A stretch of DNA of 64,000 nucleotides, from assembly GCA_947495695.1 (NCBI GenBank), contig CANLZP010000001.1:1013069-1077068 (forward strand), read 5' to 3'. The stretch comes from an uncultured Erythrobacter sp. (GTDB taxonomy: Bacteria > Pseudomonadota > Alphaproteobacteria > Sphingomonadales > Sphingomonadaceae). Positions 34,269-43,603 of the stretch are shown piece after piece. Position 1 is the first letter of the stretch, and the number at the start of each line of letters is the position of its first letter. The position numbers and the translations under genes were made by a program. The notes under the pieces are model-generated. The model was not told the origin of the DNA. It saw only the letters and a list, made by a program, of their open reading frames with translations, and did not search any database.

Positions 34269-35162
34269 TCAGCGAGTGTTGGCGTCATCTCCGGCGCTTT
34301 CATCCGCATCAGCACCGGCATCTGCACTGCCAACAGCACCGGCAGGTGCTTCGTCCGCACCTGCACCAGCAGCCTCACCTGGTTCAGAAGGGTCTGCTGG
34401 ATCGCCCGAACCGTCATCACCAGGTGCCTCGACGGTCTGCCCGTTCACGGTTGCAGGCTTTGGTGCTGCGCTGCTCTCGTCCAAATTGTCCTGTGCGGTC
34501 GTCAAGTCAGCCGAAGCCTTTTGGTTCAAGACACTGATCGCTTTGTCGATCGAAACGGCATTTTCATACCTCTCTAGATCGATCATCGCTTCACCGATAT
34601 CGTAGATGATTGTTTTGCTTGCAGCGTCCTTTTTCTTCTTGCGAAGGATGTCAGCCTGGATCTCGATGCGCCGGGATTCCATCACACTGATTATTGCGGG
34701 CAGCGTTGCTTCGTAAAAGACGCGCGAATTGACTTTGCCCTGGCTGCCCGAAAGGAAGGATGATCCTGCTCCCAATGCGTCTTTGGTGCCGGTTCCATTG
34801 AACAGGGGGACAGAAGTTGAAAGAGCAAGCGAGGCGATGTCGACCGCGGAATTTCCACCCTTGTTTTGCATGGAAATATTGCGCTGAAACTGATCATATT
34901 GAGAATCAATGGCGACCATATAGAGGGCGACCACTTTGTCGCGATAGGCACGTTGCTTGGCAATCTTGCTAATGCCCTTGGCATCTTCTTCGCCCTCGCC
35001 TTTAATCTTATAATAGTCCTCGATCACTCTGCTTGGAGAATAGTCTTTTCGCACAGGGTCAACGACGCTAGCATTGGTGAAAACCGAATAGGGCTGCCCC
35101 TGAAAACTGCTGCAACCAGCGAGCAAAAACGTGGCTGCGGCCACCATCATCGCATTCTTCAT
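34269..35162 (-). CDS. Lipoprotein with acidic Ala/Gly/Pro-rich tail
   Basis: A 297-residue probable lipoprotein. The signal MKNAMMVAAATFLLAGCSSF has its lipobox Cys at 17. The central domain is mostly helical and charged (KGISKIAKQRAYRDKVVALYM, SRRIEIQADILRKKKKDAASK). From about residue 222 a disordered Ala/Gly/Asp/Pro-rich acidic tail runs to the C-terminus. No family recognised. ATG 35162 is chosen because a GGGGG stretch lies about 6 bases upstream; a frame extension of 19 Cys-rich residues is not credible. Confidence 0.7.
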   Translation of the reverse strand: MKNAMMVAAATFLLAGCSSFQGQPYSVFTNASVVDPVRKDYSPSRVIEDYYKIKGEGEEDAKGISKIAKQRAYRDKVVALYMVAIDSQYDQFQRNISMQNKGGNSAVDIASLALSTSVPLFNGTGTKDALGAGSSFLSGSQGKVNSRVFYEATLPAIISVMESRRIEIQADILRKKKKDAASKTIIYDIGEAMIDLERYENAVSIDKAISVLNQKASADLTTAQDNLDESSAAPKPATVNGQTVEAPGDDGSGDPADPSEPGEAAGAGADEAPAGAVGSADAGADADESAGDDANTR

Positions 35163-35402
35163 TGATACCCCCGTTCGATCGCAAAACATTCGATTGCAAT
35201 CCGCGCACATGCAGACCACCAGCGCGGGAGTATGGAAGCTTTGCGCCTCGCCGCGAATTAAAAGATGTTAATCGGTTGAGCCATGATCGGGTCGGTCTCG
35301 ACTGTCCTTTTGAGGGGCTTTCGGTAAGGCAATCGGGCTAGCCAATTAGGTCAGCCGTTCAGTCGTTATTGGGTGGAAGAAGAGGGTTGGCCGGGGACTA
35401 AA

Positions 35403-36131
35403 TCACAGTCCCAGCACGTCATTCATGGTGTAGCGGCCGGGTTCCCGACCGATCAACCAGGTCGCCGCTTTCACAGCACCTCGGGCAAAGATCATCCGGT
35501 TTTCGGCATTGTGCGACAGGGTGATGCGTTCCTCGTCGCCCGCCAAGATAACGCTGTGGTCACCCGCAACGGTTCCGCCGCGCAAGGCAGCAAAGCCGAT
35601 CGCCCCTGATGCGCGCTCACCTGTCATGCCATCGCGGCCCGATTCCGTGTTTTCGGATAAGGCAATTCCGCGCCCTTCGGCAGCGGCTTCGCCCAACAGT
35701 TTGGCCGTGCCAGAGGGCGCATCGACCTTGTGCCGGTGGTGCATCTCGACGATTTCAATGTCCCATTCTGGCCCCAGACTTTTGGCGGCATCGCGCACCA
35801 GATGGGCGAGCAAAGTTACGCCGAGAGAGGTGTTGCCGGTTTGCAGGATCGGCAGCACTTGGCCCGCCTGGTCGATCATCCGGTGGTGGTCTTCGCCAAG
35901 CCCAGTTGTGCCTATGATCAGCGGAATGCCGGCCACCCGCGCAGCGCCTATATTGCCCGCCAAGGCATCGGGCGCGGAAAAATCGATCAGCACATCGCAT
36001 CGCGTGGCCAAGGGTCCGGGTTGATCGCCCTGATCCACCCCGCCTGCAAAATTGTGCCCAGCCTGCTCGATCGCCTGCACCAGTGCCTGGCCCATGCGGC
36101 CTGCGCTACCAATGATCCCAATTTCAGCCAT
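35403..36131 (-). CDS. dapB: 4-hydroxy-tetrahydrodipicolinate reductase
   Basis: A 242-residue NAD(P)H-dependent reductase of the lysine/diaminopimelate pathway. The N-terminal Rossmann motif is IGIIGSAGRMGQAL. The DVLIDFSAPDAL strand, the GTTGLGEDHH loop, and the catalytic EIVEMHHRHKVDAPSGTAK (His-His-x-x-K region) near 130-150 are diagnostic. The ATG at 36131 is chosen; 11 extra upstream codons add nothing conserved. It is divergent from the sirtuin gene, with only 36 bases between starts. Confidence 0.96.
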   Translation of the reverse strand: MAEIGIIGSAGRMGQALVQAIEQAGHNFAGGVDQGDQPGPLATRCDVLIDFSAPDALAGNIGAARVAGIPLIIGTTGLGEDHHRMIDQAGQVLPILQTGNTSLGVTLLAHLVRDAAKSLGPEWDIEIVEMHHRHKVDAPSGTAKLLGEAAAEGRGIALSENTESGRDGMTGERASGAIGFAALRGGTVAGDHSVILAGDEERITLSHNAENRMIFARGAVKAATWLIGREPGRYTMNDVLGL

Positions 36132-36167
36132 TGCATCTCTGCCTATTGTCATGTTCTTACACACCCC

Positions 36168-36875
36168 ATGGCAGAGATTGAGCGGATCGTCATCCTTACA
36201 GGAGCAGGGATTTCAGCGGAAAGCGGGATCGATACTTTCCGATCAGCTGGCGGCTTGTGGGAGCAGCACCGGGTAGAGGATGTTGCAACGCCCGAGGGGT
36301 TCGCGCGCGATCCCGATCTGGTGCTGGGGTTTTACGATATGCGGCGCGAGGCGCTGGCCAAGGTCCAGCCCAATGCCGCCCACCACGCGCTGGCCCGCCT
36401 GGAACAGGAATTTGCCGGAGAGCTGTTGCTGGTCACGCAAAATGTCGACGATCTGCACGAGCGCGGCGGATCGCGTGACGTGCTCCACATGCATGGGGAA
36501 TTGAAAAGCGCTCTGTGCCTCTCGTGCGAGATGCGTAGTCCGTGGGATGCGACCATGTCTGACCGCCCACCTTGCCCGGTTTGCCAAGCTCCATCGCTGC
36601 GGCCCGATGTCGTCTGGTTTGGTGAAATGCCTTACCAGATGGAGCGGATTTATGCCGCGATCCGGCAGGCAGATCTGTTCGTGTCGATCGGCACCAGCGG
36701 CGCGGTCTATCCCGCCGCCGGTTTTGTCCGCGATGCGCTGGATTGCGGGGCGCAGACATTGGAGCTTAATTTGGAGCGCAGCGAGGGATCGCATTGGTTC
36801 CACCACTCGCGCCAAGGCAAGGCAGGCGATCTGGTCCCGCACTGGGTCGCTGAAGTTCTGTCCGCTGGCGTCTAA
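36168..36875 (+). CDS. cobB: NAD-dependent protein deacylase (sirtuin)
   Basis: A 235-residue class III sirtuin. NAD-binding starts ILTGAGISAESGIDTFRSAGG near 10-30, followed by TQNVDDLHERGG. The catalytic His is in VLHMHGELKSALC near 110, the zinc module has CLSC and CPVC pairs, and RPDVVWFGEMPY near 147 is the acyl-binding element. It removes acyl groups from lysines using NAD. No Tyr/Arg pair typical of desuccinylases was positively identified, so the acyl preference is left open. ATG 36168 is the start; the much longer upstream frame overlaps dapB antisense and is not coding. Confidence 0.95.
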   Translation: MAEIERIVILTGAGISAESGIDTFRSAGGLWEQHRVEDVATPEGFARDPDLVLGFYDMRREALAKVQPNAAHHALARLEQEFAGELLLVTQNVDDLHERGGSRDVLHMHGELKSALCLSCEMRSPWDATMSDRPPCPVCQAPSLRPDVVWFGEMPYQMERIYAAIRQADLFVSIGTSGAVYPAAGFVRDALDCGAQTLELNLERSEGSHWFHHSRQGKAGDLVPHWVAEVLSAGV

Positions 36876-36896
36876 GGCGCGAGCGGGCAAATCCCC

Positions 36897-39800
36897 TCAA
36901 TCCAACAGCCGGGAATCGCCCGCAGTGGTGCCCAAGGGCGGCAGCGGTCGCGGCACCAGCGGCGCAACGGGTTCCTCAGCAATTTTCTGGCGAAGCAGGG
37001 CGACGGCGGCCTGCAATTGCGCGTCTTCTCCGCGATAGGTCGCCAGCGGCGAATTCTCGACCTCGTAGTCAGGCGAGACACCGCGCCCCTCGATCAACAA
37101 GCTGCCATCGGCAAAATATTGAGGCGTTTCGGCAATGCGTGCTCCGCCTTCATCGCTAACCCGGCTGCGATTGGTGAGCCAGATGCCAGCACCGGAAGTG
37201 CGGGTGCCGATCAAGGGCCCAAGGCCCAGCGCCTTGATTCCGGCGGCAAAGGTCTCGCCATCGGAATAGGTCTTCTCGTCGATCAACACAGCGATATGGC
37301 CGCGATAGGCGTTGTGCATATTGGTGGTGGCGGTGCCTTTGCCGGTTGGGTCGGCCCAGAATGCCCAAGCGCGGCGTTGCAGCATGGACATCAATATGCT
37401 GTCGATTGACCCCCCATTATTGTTGCGCAGGTCAATGATCAGGCCATCCTTACGCAGTTGGGGGAAGTAATTGCGGGCAAAGCTGGCAATGTCGCTGGGG
37501 CCCATGGCGCGCAGATGAAGATAGCCGATCTGGTCGCCGGACAATTTGGCCGTTGCCTTCCGCTTGGTCTCGACGAAATCCATGTAATTGGCGTTGTATT
37601 CGCCGCGCAGATTGATCGGTTCGACAATGGTGCTGACATTCTTGCCCTGTCGCATCAGGTCCAGCCTGACTTGCTGCCCTGCCTTGGAGGCGAGCGCTTG
37701 TCTGAGATCAGCGAGCGATGTCGCGGGCACACCATCGACCCGGGTAATGATATCGCCCACCTGAGCATCGACATCGGGGCGGCTTAGCGGTGGTCGCAGC
37801 GCAACCAGATCAGCTTCGGAGGCGTAAATCCGATCAATCCGCAGACCGCCGGAAACGGGGGTGTATTTTGCGCCAAGGAAGGCGACCTCGCTGTTTTCCG
37901 TGTCTTCTGGCAAATCGCCCGAGCGCACCTGGCTGTGCAATATGCCCAGCTGGGCGGCCATCTGGCCCAGAATTGTGTTGAGCTCTGCCCGATGCCCGAT
38001 ACGCTCCACCAAAGGTTCGTGCATCGCGCGTACAGCGTCCCAGTCGACCCCGCGCAGCGACGGATCGTACAAAAAGTCACGCTGCAGCCGCCATTGATCG
38101 ATGAATATCTGGCGCCATTCGGCCGCCGGATCGATGATCAAGCGCCAATCTCCCAGCCTAACCACATGCTGGTCCATCTTTTCAGGCATCTTTGCCGCCG
38201 CAGGAACAAGCGCCAGTTTGGGGCTTTGCTGCGGTCCCATAACCACCAGAGCCGTCTCGCGATCATGGGACAATTGCATCCCCAGCGCGCCCTTGGCGAA
38301 GACTTCCACCTCGGGGTCGCTCTTGTCGATGGCGATGGAGACGACATTGTCGTCTTGCATGGTGTAGAGATGCCCCTCCGATGCCAACAGGAAACCGCTG
38401 ACCCCTGCCTTGGTGGGCAGTTTGTACAATCGCTCGGCAAGGCCGGTCAGAACCACATTGGCCGCTTTGCTCTCGTCCGTTTCATCATTGTCTGAGCCTT
38501 CGTCGCCCGAGTCCTTGCCACCCTCGCCGTCGGCTTCGTCCGCCTCATCCTCGCTGGAAGGGCGGCTCAACTCATTGGCTTCGGTGAAGCTGAATTCAGC
38601 CTCGGGATCGAGTTTTAGCGCGTGCAGCTCGCCCGATTCGGGAAAGTCGACGCCCATGTGGCGATCACCCCATGGGTGGCCCGGCGAAGGCGTAAAATTG
38701 CGGTCAGAGATGAAATACAACCAAGCACCATCATGCGAGAAGGCAGGGGCATAATCATGATACTTGCTCGAACTGGCCTTAGCCCGTCGCCCAGTCTCCA
38801 CGTTCTGGACATAGATATCATAGACATTTTCCAGATAGGTGCCGCTGGGCTCGATATAGGTGATATGTTTTCCATCGGGCGAAAAGCTCAGATAGTGGAA
38901 GGGCATATCGTTGCCCGTTGCATTTTGCGCCAGCAGAGTTACCCGTCCGGTGGCGATATCCACCTTTTGCAGGCGCGCTTTTTTGTCATGCAAAACAAGT
39001 GTCTTGCCATCTGGCGCGACGATCATCGACCAGATACGCGCATCATATCCTTTGGTGACGGCTTCCGCTTGCCCGATACCATCGGCTGATACGCGAAACA
39101 CATCGCCGCGCAGCCCTTGATCCAGCAGCATATAGGTCCATTTGCCGTCAGGCCCTGTTATGGCCTCCCGCGCCCGTGCAGCCATCGGCACTGCATACTC
39201 CACCCGGCGCAATTGCTTGGGCGCACCCAAGGCCACGCGGCCACGTGCAGTGATGGCAACGCTCTCGCCCGAAGGGGAGATGCGCGCGGATTGCAGTTGG
39301 TTGATCGGGTCTTTCAGGGCCCGCTCGCGCGTCTGTTCACGATCGGTGATGATATTGATCGACAGCGTACTGAGCGTGTTGGAGCCGGTCGAAAACACGT
39401 GAATATCCGCGCCATTTTGCAGGAAGATATCGCCCCCATCCATGCTCGCTTGCAATACGGGGAAGTCCAATCCTTGCGAATGCCGGATTGCGCCGGAGCC
39501 ATCTTCGGCAACCGACCAGACCGCATCGGAGCCATCTTTGTCAGAGATGAAATAGACGCGGCCACCATAGGCCATTGGCATGTGTATCGGCGCGCCAAAG
39601 TCCGGCAACAGCTGCACCGCCTCGGCCGATGATCCGCTTTTCCAGCTCCACAACTGAGCCATATTCCCACCGCGATACAGCACGGAATTGTCATTGGAAC
39701 CAATGGCGAGTCCGCCGCGGCTGAAGAACAGGGTTCGACCATCTTCGCCATAGGTTGCATCAGTGGCGCGCCACAAAGGGATGGGTTGCGGATTGCTGCC

Positions 39801-40235
39801 AGCAGGATCGACGGTGTAAAGAATTTCTGCCTGACCACCGCCGCTGAGCCGCGAGCTGAAGATGACCTTGCCATCGGGCGTCCAGCCCACGGTGCGCAAT
39901 CCGCCGCCCTGAAAGGTCAGTCGGGTTGGCACTCCGCCAGCTGTTGGCATGACATAGACATCGCGCGCGCTGTCATAGCTGGCCGTGAAAGCGACCAGCG
40001 TGCCATCGGGCGAGATCGCTGCATCGGTCTCTGTCTCTTCGTGGCTGGTCAATCGCACCGCAGTCCCGCCACTGCGGGCGCTGCGCCAAAGGTCCCCTTC
40101 GCTGGCAAAGATCAGAACATCACCGCGGGCGGTAGGATATTGGTAAAACCCTTCTTCGGATTGAGCAGGTGAGGCGGCCATCGCGGTGGTGATTGCGATC
40201 AGAATCGCAGCGGACGACATCAATCGTTTCAGCAA
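36897..40235 (-). CDS. Tricorn-type S41 serine protease, exported
   Basis: A 1112-residue protease of the tricorn/S41 family. A signal peptide (about residues 1-27, AAILIAITTAMAASPAQS) is followed by a six-bladed propeller of repeated 'DG.......S..D' blades (about 30-330). A second propeller, C1 region and PDZ (VGDIITRVDGVPATSL) come next. The C2 catalytic core has the nucleophile-bearing TYSDGETFAAG near 990 and IGTRTSGAGIW after it. A Ser/Glu/Asp-rich insert lies near 565-592. The enzyme probably degrades peptides in the periplasm. The start is TTG 40235, with GGAG about ten bases upstream, or ATG 40220 five codons later. It sits between moeB and cobB (convergent). Confidence 0.87.
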   Translation of the reverse strand: MLKRLMSSAAILIAITTAMAASPAQSEEGFYQYPTARGDVLIFASEGDLWRSARSGGTAVRLTSHEETETDAAISPDGTLVAFTASYDSARDVYVMPTAGGVPTRLTFQGGGLRTVGWTPDGKVIFSSRLSGGGQAEILYTVDPAGSNPQPIPLWRATDATYGEDGRTLFFSRGGLAIGSNDNSVLYRGGNMAQLWSWKSGSSAEAVQLLPDFGAPIHMPMAYGGRVYFISDKDGSDAVWSVAEDGSGAIRHSQGLDFPVLQASMDGGDIFLQNGADIHVFSTGSNTLSTLSINIITDREQTRERALKDPINQLQSARISPSGESVAITARGRVALGAPKQLRRVEYAVPMAARAREAITGPDGKWTYMLLDQGLRGDVFRVSADGIGQAEAVTKGYDARIWSMIVAPDGKTLVLHDKKARLQKVDIATGRVTLLAQNATGNDMPFHYLSFSPDGKHITYIEPSGTYLENVYDIYVQNVETGRRAKASSSKYHDYAPAFSHDGAWLYFISDRNFTPSPGHPWGDRHMGVDFPESGELHALKLDPEAEFSFTEANELSRPSSEDEADEADGEGGKDSGDEGSDNDETDESKAANVVLTGLAERLYKLPTKAGVSGFLLASEGHLYTMQDDNVVSIAIDKSDPEVEVFAKGALGMQLSHDRETALVVMGPQQSPKLALVPAAAKMPEKMDQHVVRLGDWRLIIDPAAEWRQIFIDQWRLQRDFLYDPSLRGVDWDAVRAMHEPLVERIGHRAELNTILGQMAAQLGILHSQVRSGDLPEDTENSEVAFLGAKYTPVSGGLRIDRIYASEADLVALRPPLSRPDVDAQVGDIITRVDGVPATSLADLRQALASKAGQQVRLDLMRQGKNVSTIVEPINLRGEYNANYMDFVETKRKATAKLSGDQIGYLHLRAMGPSDIASFARNYFPQLRKDGLIIDLRNNNGGSIDSILMSMLQRRAWAFWADPTGKGTATTNMHNAYRGHIAVLIDEKTYSDGETFAAGIKALGLGPLIGTRTSGAGIWLTNRSRVSDEGGARIAETPQYFADGSLLIEGRGVSPDYEVENSPLATYRGEDAQLQAAVALLRQKIAEEPVAPLVPRPLPPLGTTAGDSRLLD

Positions 40236-40337
40236 AATATCAGCTCCAGAAAATCTGTAGTTTTTGTGCGACAACGCTGGCCGACTGGCAAGGGCTGATC
40301 TGGCTGGAGCGACTATCAGTCGACGAAGTGCAGCCAG

Positions 40338-41114
40338 TTACGATCCGCATCCCTTGCAGGCCGGGTCCTTGGCAATGGAGAGCGAACGCATGCCGGTGCG
40401 CATCCCGTCCAGAATATGCAGTTTGCCCCATTGCGGATCGCCCAAGCTGCTGGCCCCGTTCAACAATATGCGCACCGCCTGAAGAGCGGCAAAACTGCCG
40501 ACCCAGCCTGCCATCGCGCCTAGCATCCCGTCTTCGGCGCAGGTGTCGCAATCCTCTGCATCAAACGCATCACCGACAAAGCAGCGATAGCATGCGTAGT
40601 CAGGCAGATGTCCGGCAAAGGCGCCCACCTGCCCCTGAAAGCGGCCCACAGCGGCTGATAGCAAGGGAACTTGTGCTGCAACGCAGGCGTCCGATACGGC
40701 CAGCCTTGTGGCGAAATTGTCCGTCCCATCCAGGACCAAATCGGCCCTTTCGATCAGGCCGCCTGCATTGTCGGCGGTGATTCGCGTGTCGCTGATCTCG
40801 ACCTTCAGCGCGTCGTCAAAATTGCTCAGCCAGCGGCGAGCGCTGGTCGCTTTGCCATGTCCGACGTCGCGCGTAGTAAAGATGGTCTGGCGTTGCAGAT
40901 TGCTTTCATCGACCAGATCATCATCGATCAACGTCAGGTGGCCAATCCCGGCAGCAGCCAGATATTGCAGCGCGGGCGATCCAATCCCGCCAAGACCAAC
41001 CAGTACGATGCGTTTTTCAGCCAGCGCAACCTGACCGGCACCTCCCACTTCGGGCAGGACAATGTGCCGCGCAAAGCGGTCCAGTCGCTGTGGAGAAAGC
41101 GGTGCAGAACTCAT
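40338..41114 (-). CDS. moeB: MoeB/ThiF-type adenylyltransferase
   Basis: A 258-residue E1-like enzyme that adenylates the C-terminus of MoaD or ThiS for sulfur transfer. Features are RFARHIVLPEVGGAGQ, the nucleotide loop VLVGLGGIGSPALQYLAAAG near 37-56, and DESNLQRQTIF near 67-77. DGTDNFATR, the zinc pairs CYRC and CDTC near 173-190, and CAEDGMLGAMAG near the adenylation product site are also present. The choice between MoeB and ThiF rests on overall fit. It could serve the molybdoenzymes in this window. Confidence 0.9.
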   Translation of the reverse strand: MSSAPLSPQRLDRFARHIVLPEVGGAGQVALAEKRIVLVGLGGIGSPALQYLAAAGIGHLTLIDDDLVDESNLQRQTIFTTRDVGHGKATSARRWLSNFDDALKVEISDTRITADNAGGLIERADLVLDGTDNFATRLAVSDACVAAQVPLLSAAVGRFQGQVGAFAGHLPDYACYRCFVGDAFDAEDCDTCAEDGMLGAMAGWVGSFAALQAVRILLNGASSLGDPQWGKLHILDGMRTGMRSLSIAKDPACKGCGS

Positions 41115-41142
41115 GGAATAAGCTGTTTACAGCCTGCGCACA

Positions 41143-41156
41143 GCCTGTCGACAGGC
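41143..41156. repeat. 14-bp perfect palindrome between dnaA and moeB
   Basis: GCCTGTCGACAGGC is fully self-complementary. It lies 29 bases upstream of the moeB ATG and about 80 bases past the dnaA stop. No T-run follows, so it is more likely a protein-binding site or weak stem than a classical terminator. Confidence 0.4.
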
Positions 41157-41234
41157 ATGTGGGTAGACCTGTCGATTGCTTGTGAGAAAATTGTGAGGAT
41201 TGGTGGGCCGATTGCCGCACTTATGGCGGGCTAA

Positions 41235-42701
41235 TCAGCTCTCCAGCTGACGCAAAAGACTGCGGACATCGCCATCCATATCAGCATCGCGCTGGCGCAG
41301 ATCTTCGATCAGGCGCACCGCGTGGATAACTGTGGAATGGTCACGGCCACCGAATTTGCGACCGATTTCGGGATAGCTGCGCGGGGTCAACACCTTGGCC
41401 AGATACATCGCAACCTGACGCGGACGAACCACAGCACGGGCGCGGCGTTTCGAACTCATCTCGCTGCGATCGATTCGATAGAATTGGCAAACCGTGCGCT
41501 GAATCTCATCAATGGTGATCCGTCGACGATTGGCCGAGAGAATATCGGTCAGCTGTTCTTCGGCCAGATTGAGCGACACTTCCTGCCCGGTCAGCTGCGC
41601 ATAGGCGATCAACTTGTTCAAGCCGCCGACCAATTCACGCACATTGCGAGTGATTGTGCGGGCGAGGAAGTCGATCACATCGCCCGGCACCGACAGCGGC
41701 GCGAAGCGGGTGAGCTTGGATTCCAGGATCGAACGGCGCAATTCGATGTCGGCCGGCGAGATGTCAGCGACCAGGCCCATCGAGAGGCGCGAGAGCAGGC
41801 GCGGTTCAACCCCGTCCAGAGCTTGCGGCGCGCGGTCAGCGGCAAACACCAAGCGCTTGCCCTCGGCCAGCAAGGCATCAATCGTATAGAGCAGCTCTTC
41901 CTGGGCGCTCGCTTTGCCGATGATGAATTGAATGTCGTCCACCAGCAGCAGATCAAAGCTGCGCAGACGCGCCTTGAATTCGATCATCTGGTTCTGCTTC
42001 AGCGCCTGGACGAATTCGACCATGAAACGCTCTGCTGAACAGTAGAAAATGCGCGCACGCGGGTGAGCCGCCAGATAGGCGTGGCCAATGGCGTGGAGCA
42101 AATGGGTTTTGCCCTGGCCGGTTGCGGCCTTGAGATAGAGCGGCGAGAATTGCGGTGTTTCGGTTGCGGCCATGCGCTGCGCGGCATTGCAGCCCAGCAC
42201 ATTGGTTTCGCCGGTGACGAAGGCAGCAAAGGTCAGCGAAGGGTCGAGGCCCACCGAAGAGGTGAAGCCAGCTTCGCCAATGGTCCCAGCAGCCACTGCA
42301 ATGGCACTGGTATGATATCCATCATTGGCAGGGCGACGACCATTGTCGAGCCGCAGTTCGGGCAATTGCCGACGGCCAGGGTGGACCTGAATACGAACCT
42401 TGCGCACTTCGCTGCGGGCAATCTTCCATGCCAGCGACAAACGGTCATGGAAGCGATCATTGACCCAATTGGCCGAAAATTCGGTCGGCAGGAAAAGCTC
42501 GAGCGTGCCGCTTTCCTTGCTGAAGCCCCCCAGCTGAATCGGCTTGATCCATTGGCTGTGCAACTGATGGCCTAAGTCTTTGCGCAGACCTTGGCTGATA
42601 TCAGCCCAGTCAGCGGCGAGATTCACGGCCTCAACATCTTCCATTAAATCTTCATCCGCCTTCCGCTTCGTCGCCTTGGCATTGTCGCTCTTGCTTACCA
42701 T
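41235..42701 (-). CDS. dnaA: Chromosomal replication initiator DnaA
   Basis: A 488-residue AAA+ initiator. The order is an N-terminal DnaB-interaction domain (DISQGLRKDLGHQLHSQWIKP near 35-55), an alphaproteobacterial linker, and Walker A AATGQGKTHLLHAIGHAYLA near 192-210. Walker B LLLVDDIQF lies near 254, sensor motifs follow, and the C-terminal DNA-binding domain ends in GRDHSTVIHAVRLIEDL, the DnaA signature. Thirty extra Lys/Glu-rich residues precede domain I. It is transcribed away from rpsT, whose terminator lies in the 440-base gap, so dnaA has its own promoter region rich in GANTC sites. Confidence 0.98.
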   Translation of the reverse strand: MVSKSDNAKATKRKADEDLMEDVEAVNLAADWADISQGLRKDLGHQLHSQWIKPIQLGGFSKESGTLELFLPTEFSANWVNDRFHDRLSLAWKIARSEVRKVRIQVHPGRRQLPELRLDNGRRPANDGYHTSAIAVAAGTIGEAGFTSSVGLDPSLTFAAFVTGETNVLGCNAAQRMAATETPQFSPLYLKAATGQGKTHLLHAIGHAYLAAHPRARIFYCSAERFMVEFVQALKQNQMIEFKARLRSFDLLLVDDIQFIIGKASAQEELLYTIDALLAEGKRLVFAADRAPQALDGVEPRLLSRLSMGLVADISPADIELRRSILESKLTRFAPLSVPGDVIDFLARTITRNVRELVGGLNKLIAYAQLTGQEVSLNLAEEQLTDILSANRRRITIDEIQRTVCQFYRIDRSEMSSKRRARAVVRPRQVAMYLAKVLTPRSYPEIGRKFGGRDHSTVIHAVRLIEDLRQRDADMDGDVRSLLRQLES

Positions 42702-43069
42702 CGAAAATCAGTCCTATCCCCTCCTCTGAAACCGCATGTTTTCATGCATGTCTCAAAGGTTAACTCACCACAACGTTTGACAAGGCTCCGCACTGGTGCG
42801 GAATCGTGATTCCGCGCTTACCCCCAAGTCATCCAAAAATGTAAAAACCCGAGCTGTCCTGCCTCAAGCTTGAGATGATTTATCTACGGTTTCTCGAGAG
42901 TCGCAAGGGGGAGGACCGTAAAAAAACTGAAATAATTCGGTTGACTCACCCTAACCCCGCAGACTTGCGTTGATGTGTTTGAAAAATAACAACAAATGCA
43001 ATTTGAGCGATGCGAATCGTGGGAAATCCTTGGGTTAGGCATTAATCACCGCAGAAACAGAGGCGCAAA
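42702..43069 (-). promoter_or_regulatory. dnaA upstream control region
   Basis: No gene lies between the rpsT terminator and dnaA. It contains five GANTC sites (42801, 42808, 42898, 42943, 43014) where fewer than one is expected in that span. Two perfect, overlapping inverted repeats are present (CCGCAC/GTGCGG at 42788-42801 and GCGGAATC/GATTCCGC at 42798-42815). There is also a 12-bp palindrome CTCAAGCTTGAG near 42863-42874 and one degenerate DnaA box TTATCTACG (42880). GANTC is the CcrM methylation target, and dnaA transcription depends on its methylation in Caulobacter. This looks like a promoter/regulatory region rather than a full origin. Confidence 0.6.
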
Positions 43070-43106
43070 GCAAAAGGGCCGCGCCCGAATGGGCCGGCCC
43101 TTTTGC
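43070..43106 (-). terminator. Rho-independent terminator after rpsT
   Basis: A 12-bp perfect stem GCAAAAGGGCCG/CGGCCCTTTTGC encloses a further GCCC-GAAT-GGGC hairpin. It begins 37 bases beyond the rpsT stop. Because the stem base is AAAA/TTTT it can stop transcription in either direction. Confidence 0.88.
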
Positions 43107-43142
43107 AGTCAGATAGGTGTTTTACCCTAGCGGGTCAGCGAA

Positions 43143-43403
43143 TCAGAGCGCTGCGACTCGCTTAGACAGGCGCGACATCTTCCGCGCGACTGTGTTCTTG
43201 TGCATCACACCGCGAGCAACACCGCGAGCCAGTTCAGGCTGTGCGGCCTTCAGGGCTTCTGCAGCGGCGGTCTTGTCACCACCTTCGATGGCTGTCTCCA
43301 CCTTCTTCACGAAGCCACGGATGCGGCTGACGCGTGCAGTGTTGATGTCTGCGCGACGGTTGTTGCGACGGATGCGCTTTTTGGCTTGCGGCGTATTGGC
43401 CAT
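43143..43403 (-). CDS. rpsT: 30S ribosomal protein S20
   Basis: An 86-residue basic helical protein. It starts [25 protein letters not shown] and ends [21 protein letters not shown], both hallmark S20 blocks that contact 16S rRNA. The start is set by the universal MANxxxAKK N-terminus; an upstream extension of 19 codons is not conserved. It lies between mutM and dnaA on the same strand and is followed by a strong terminator. Confidence 0.97.
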   Translation of the reverse strand: MANTPQAKKRIRRNNRRADINTARVSRIRGFVKKVETAIEGGDKTAAAEALKAAQPELARGVARGVMHKNTVARKMSRLSKRVAAL

Positions 43404-43603
43404 GTTCGTCCTTGTCTCGGGCTTGTCTCGGACCACCCATTGGGATGACCGATTTATCATCTATAGTAGAATTGCTGAAACGGCGATTTACCGCCGGAAA
43501 GCGCGCCACATAGTCAGCGCACGGCGATAGGTCAAGGATTGTCGTGCTGCATCGATCGATTGCTTAGGCAATGCTTTGTCAGCCGATCAACCTCGTCGCG
43601 GCT

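Noticed and set aside
35730..36167. Long N-terminal extension of the sirtuin
   Set aside because: The extension is antisense to dapB and has no sirtuin similarity. The conserved start is ATG 36168.
42702..43142. Chromosomal origin oriC upstream of dnaA
   Set aside because: Only one degenerate DnaA box (TTATCTACG) was seen and no AT-rich unwinding region with boxes. In many alphaproteobacteria oriC is not next to dnaA.
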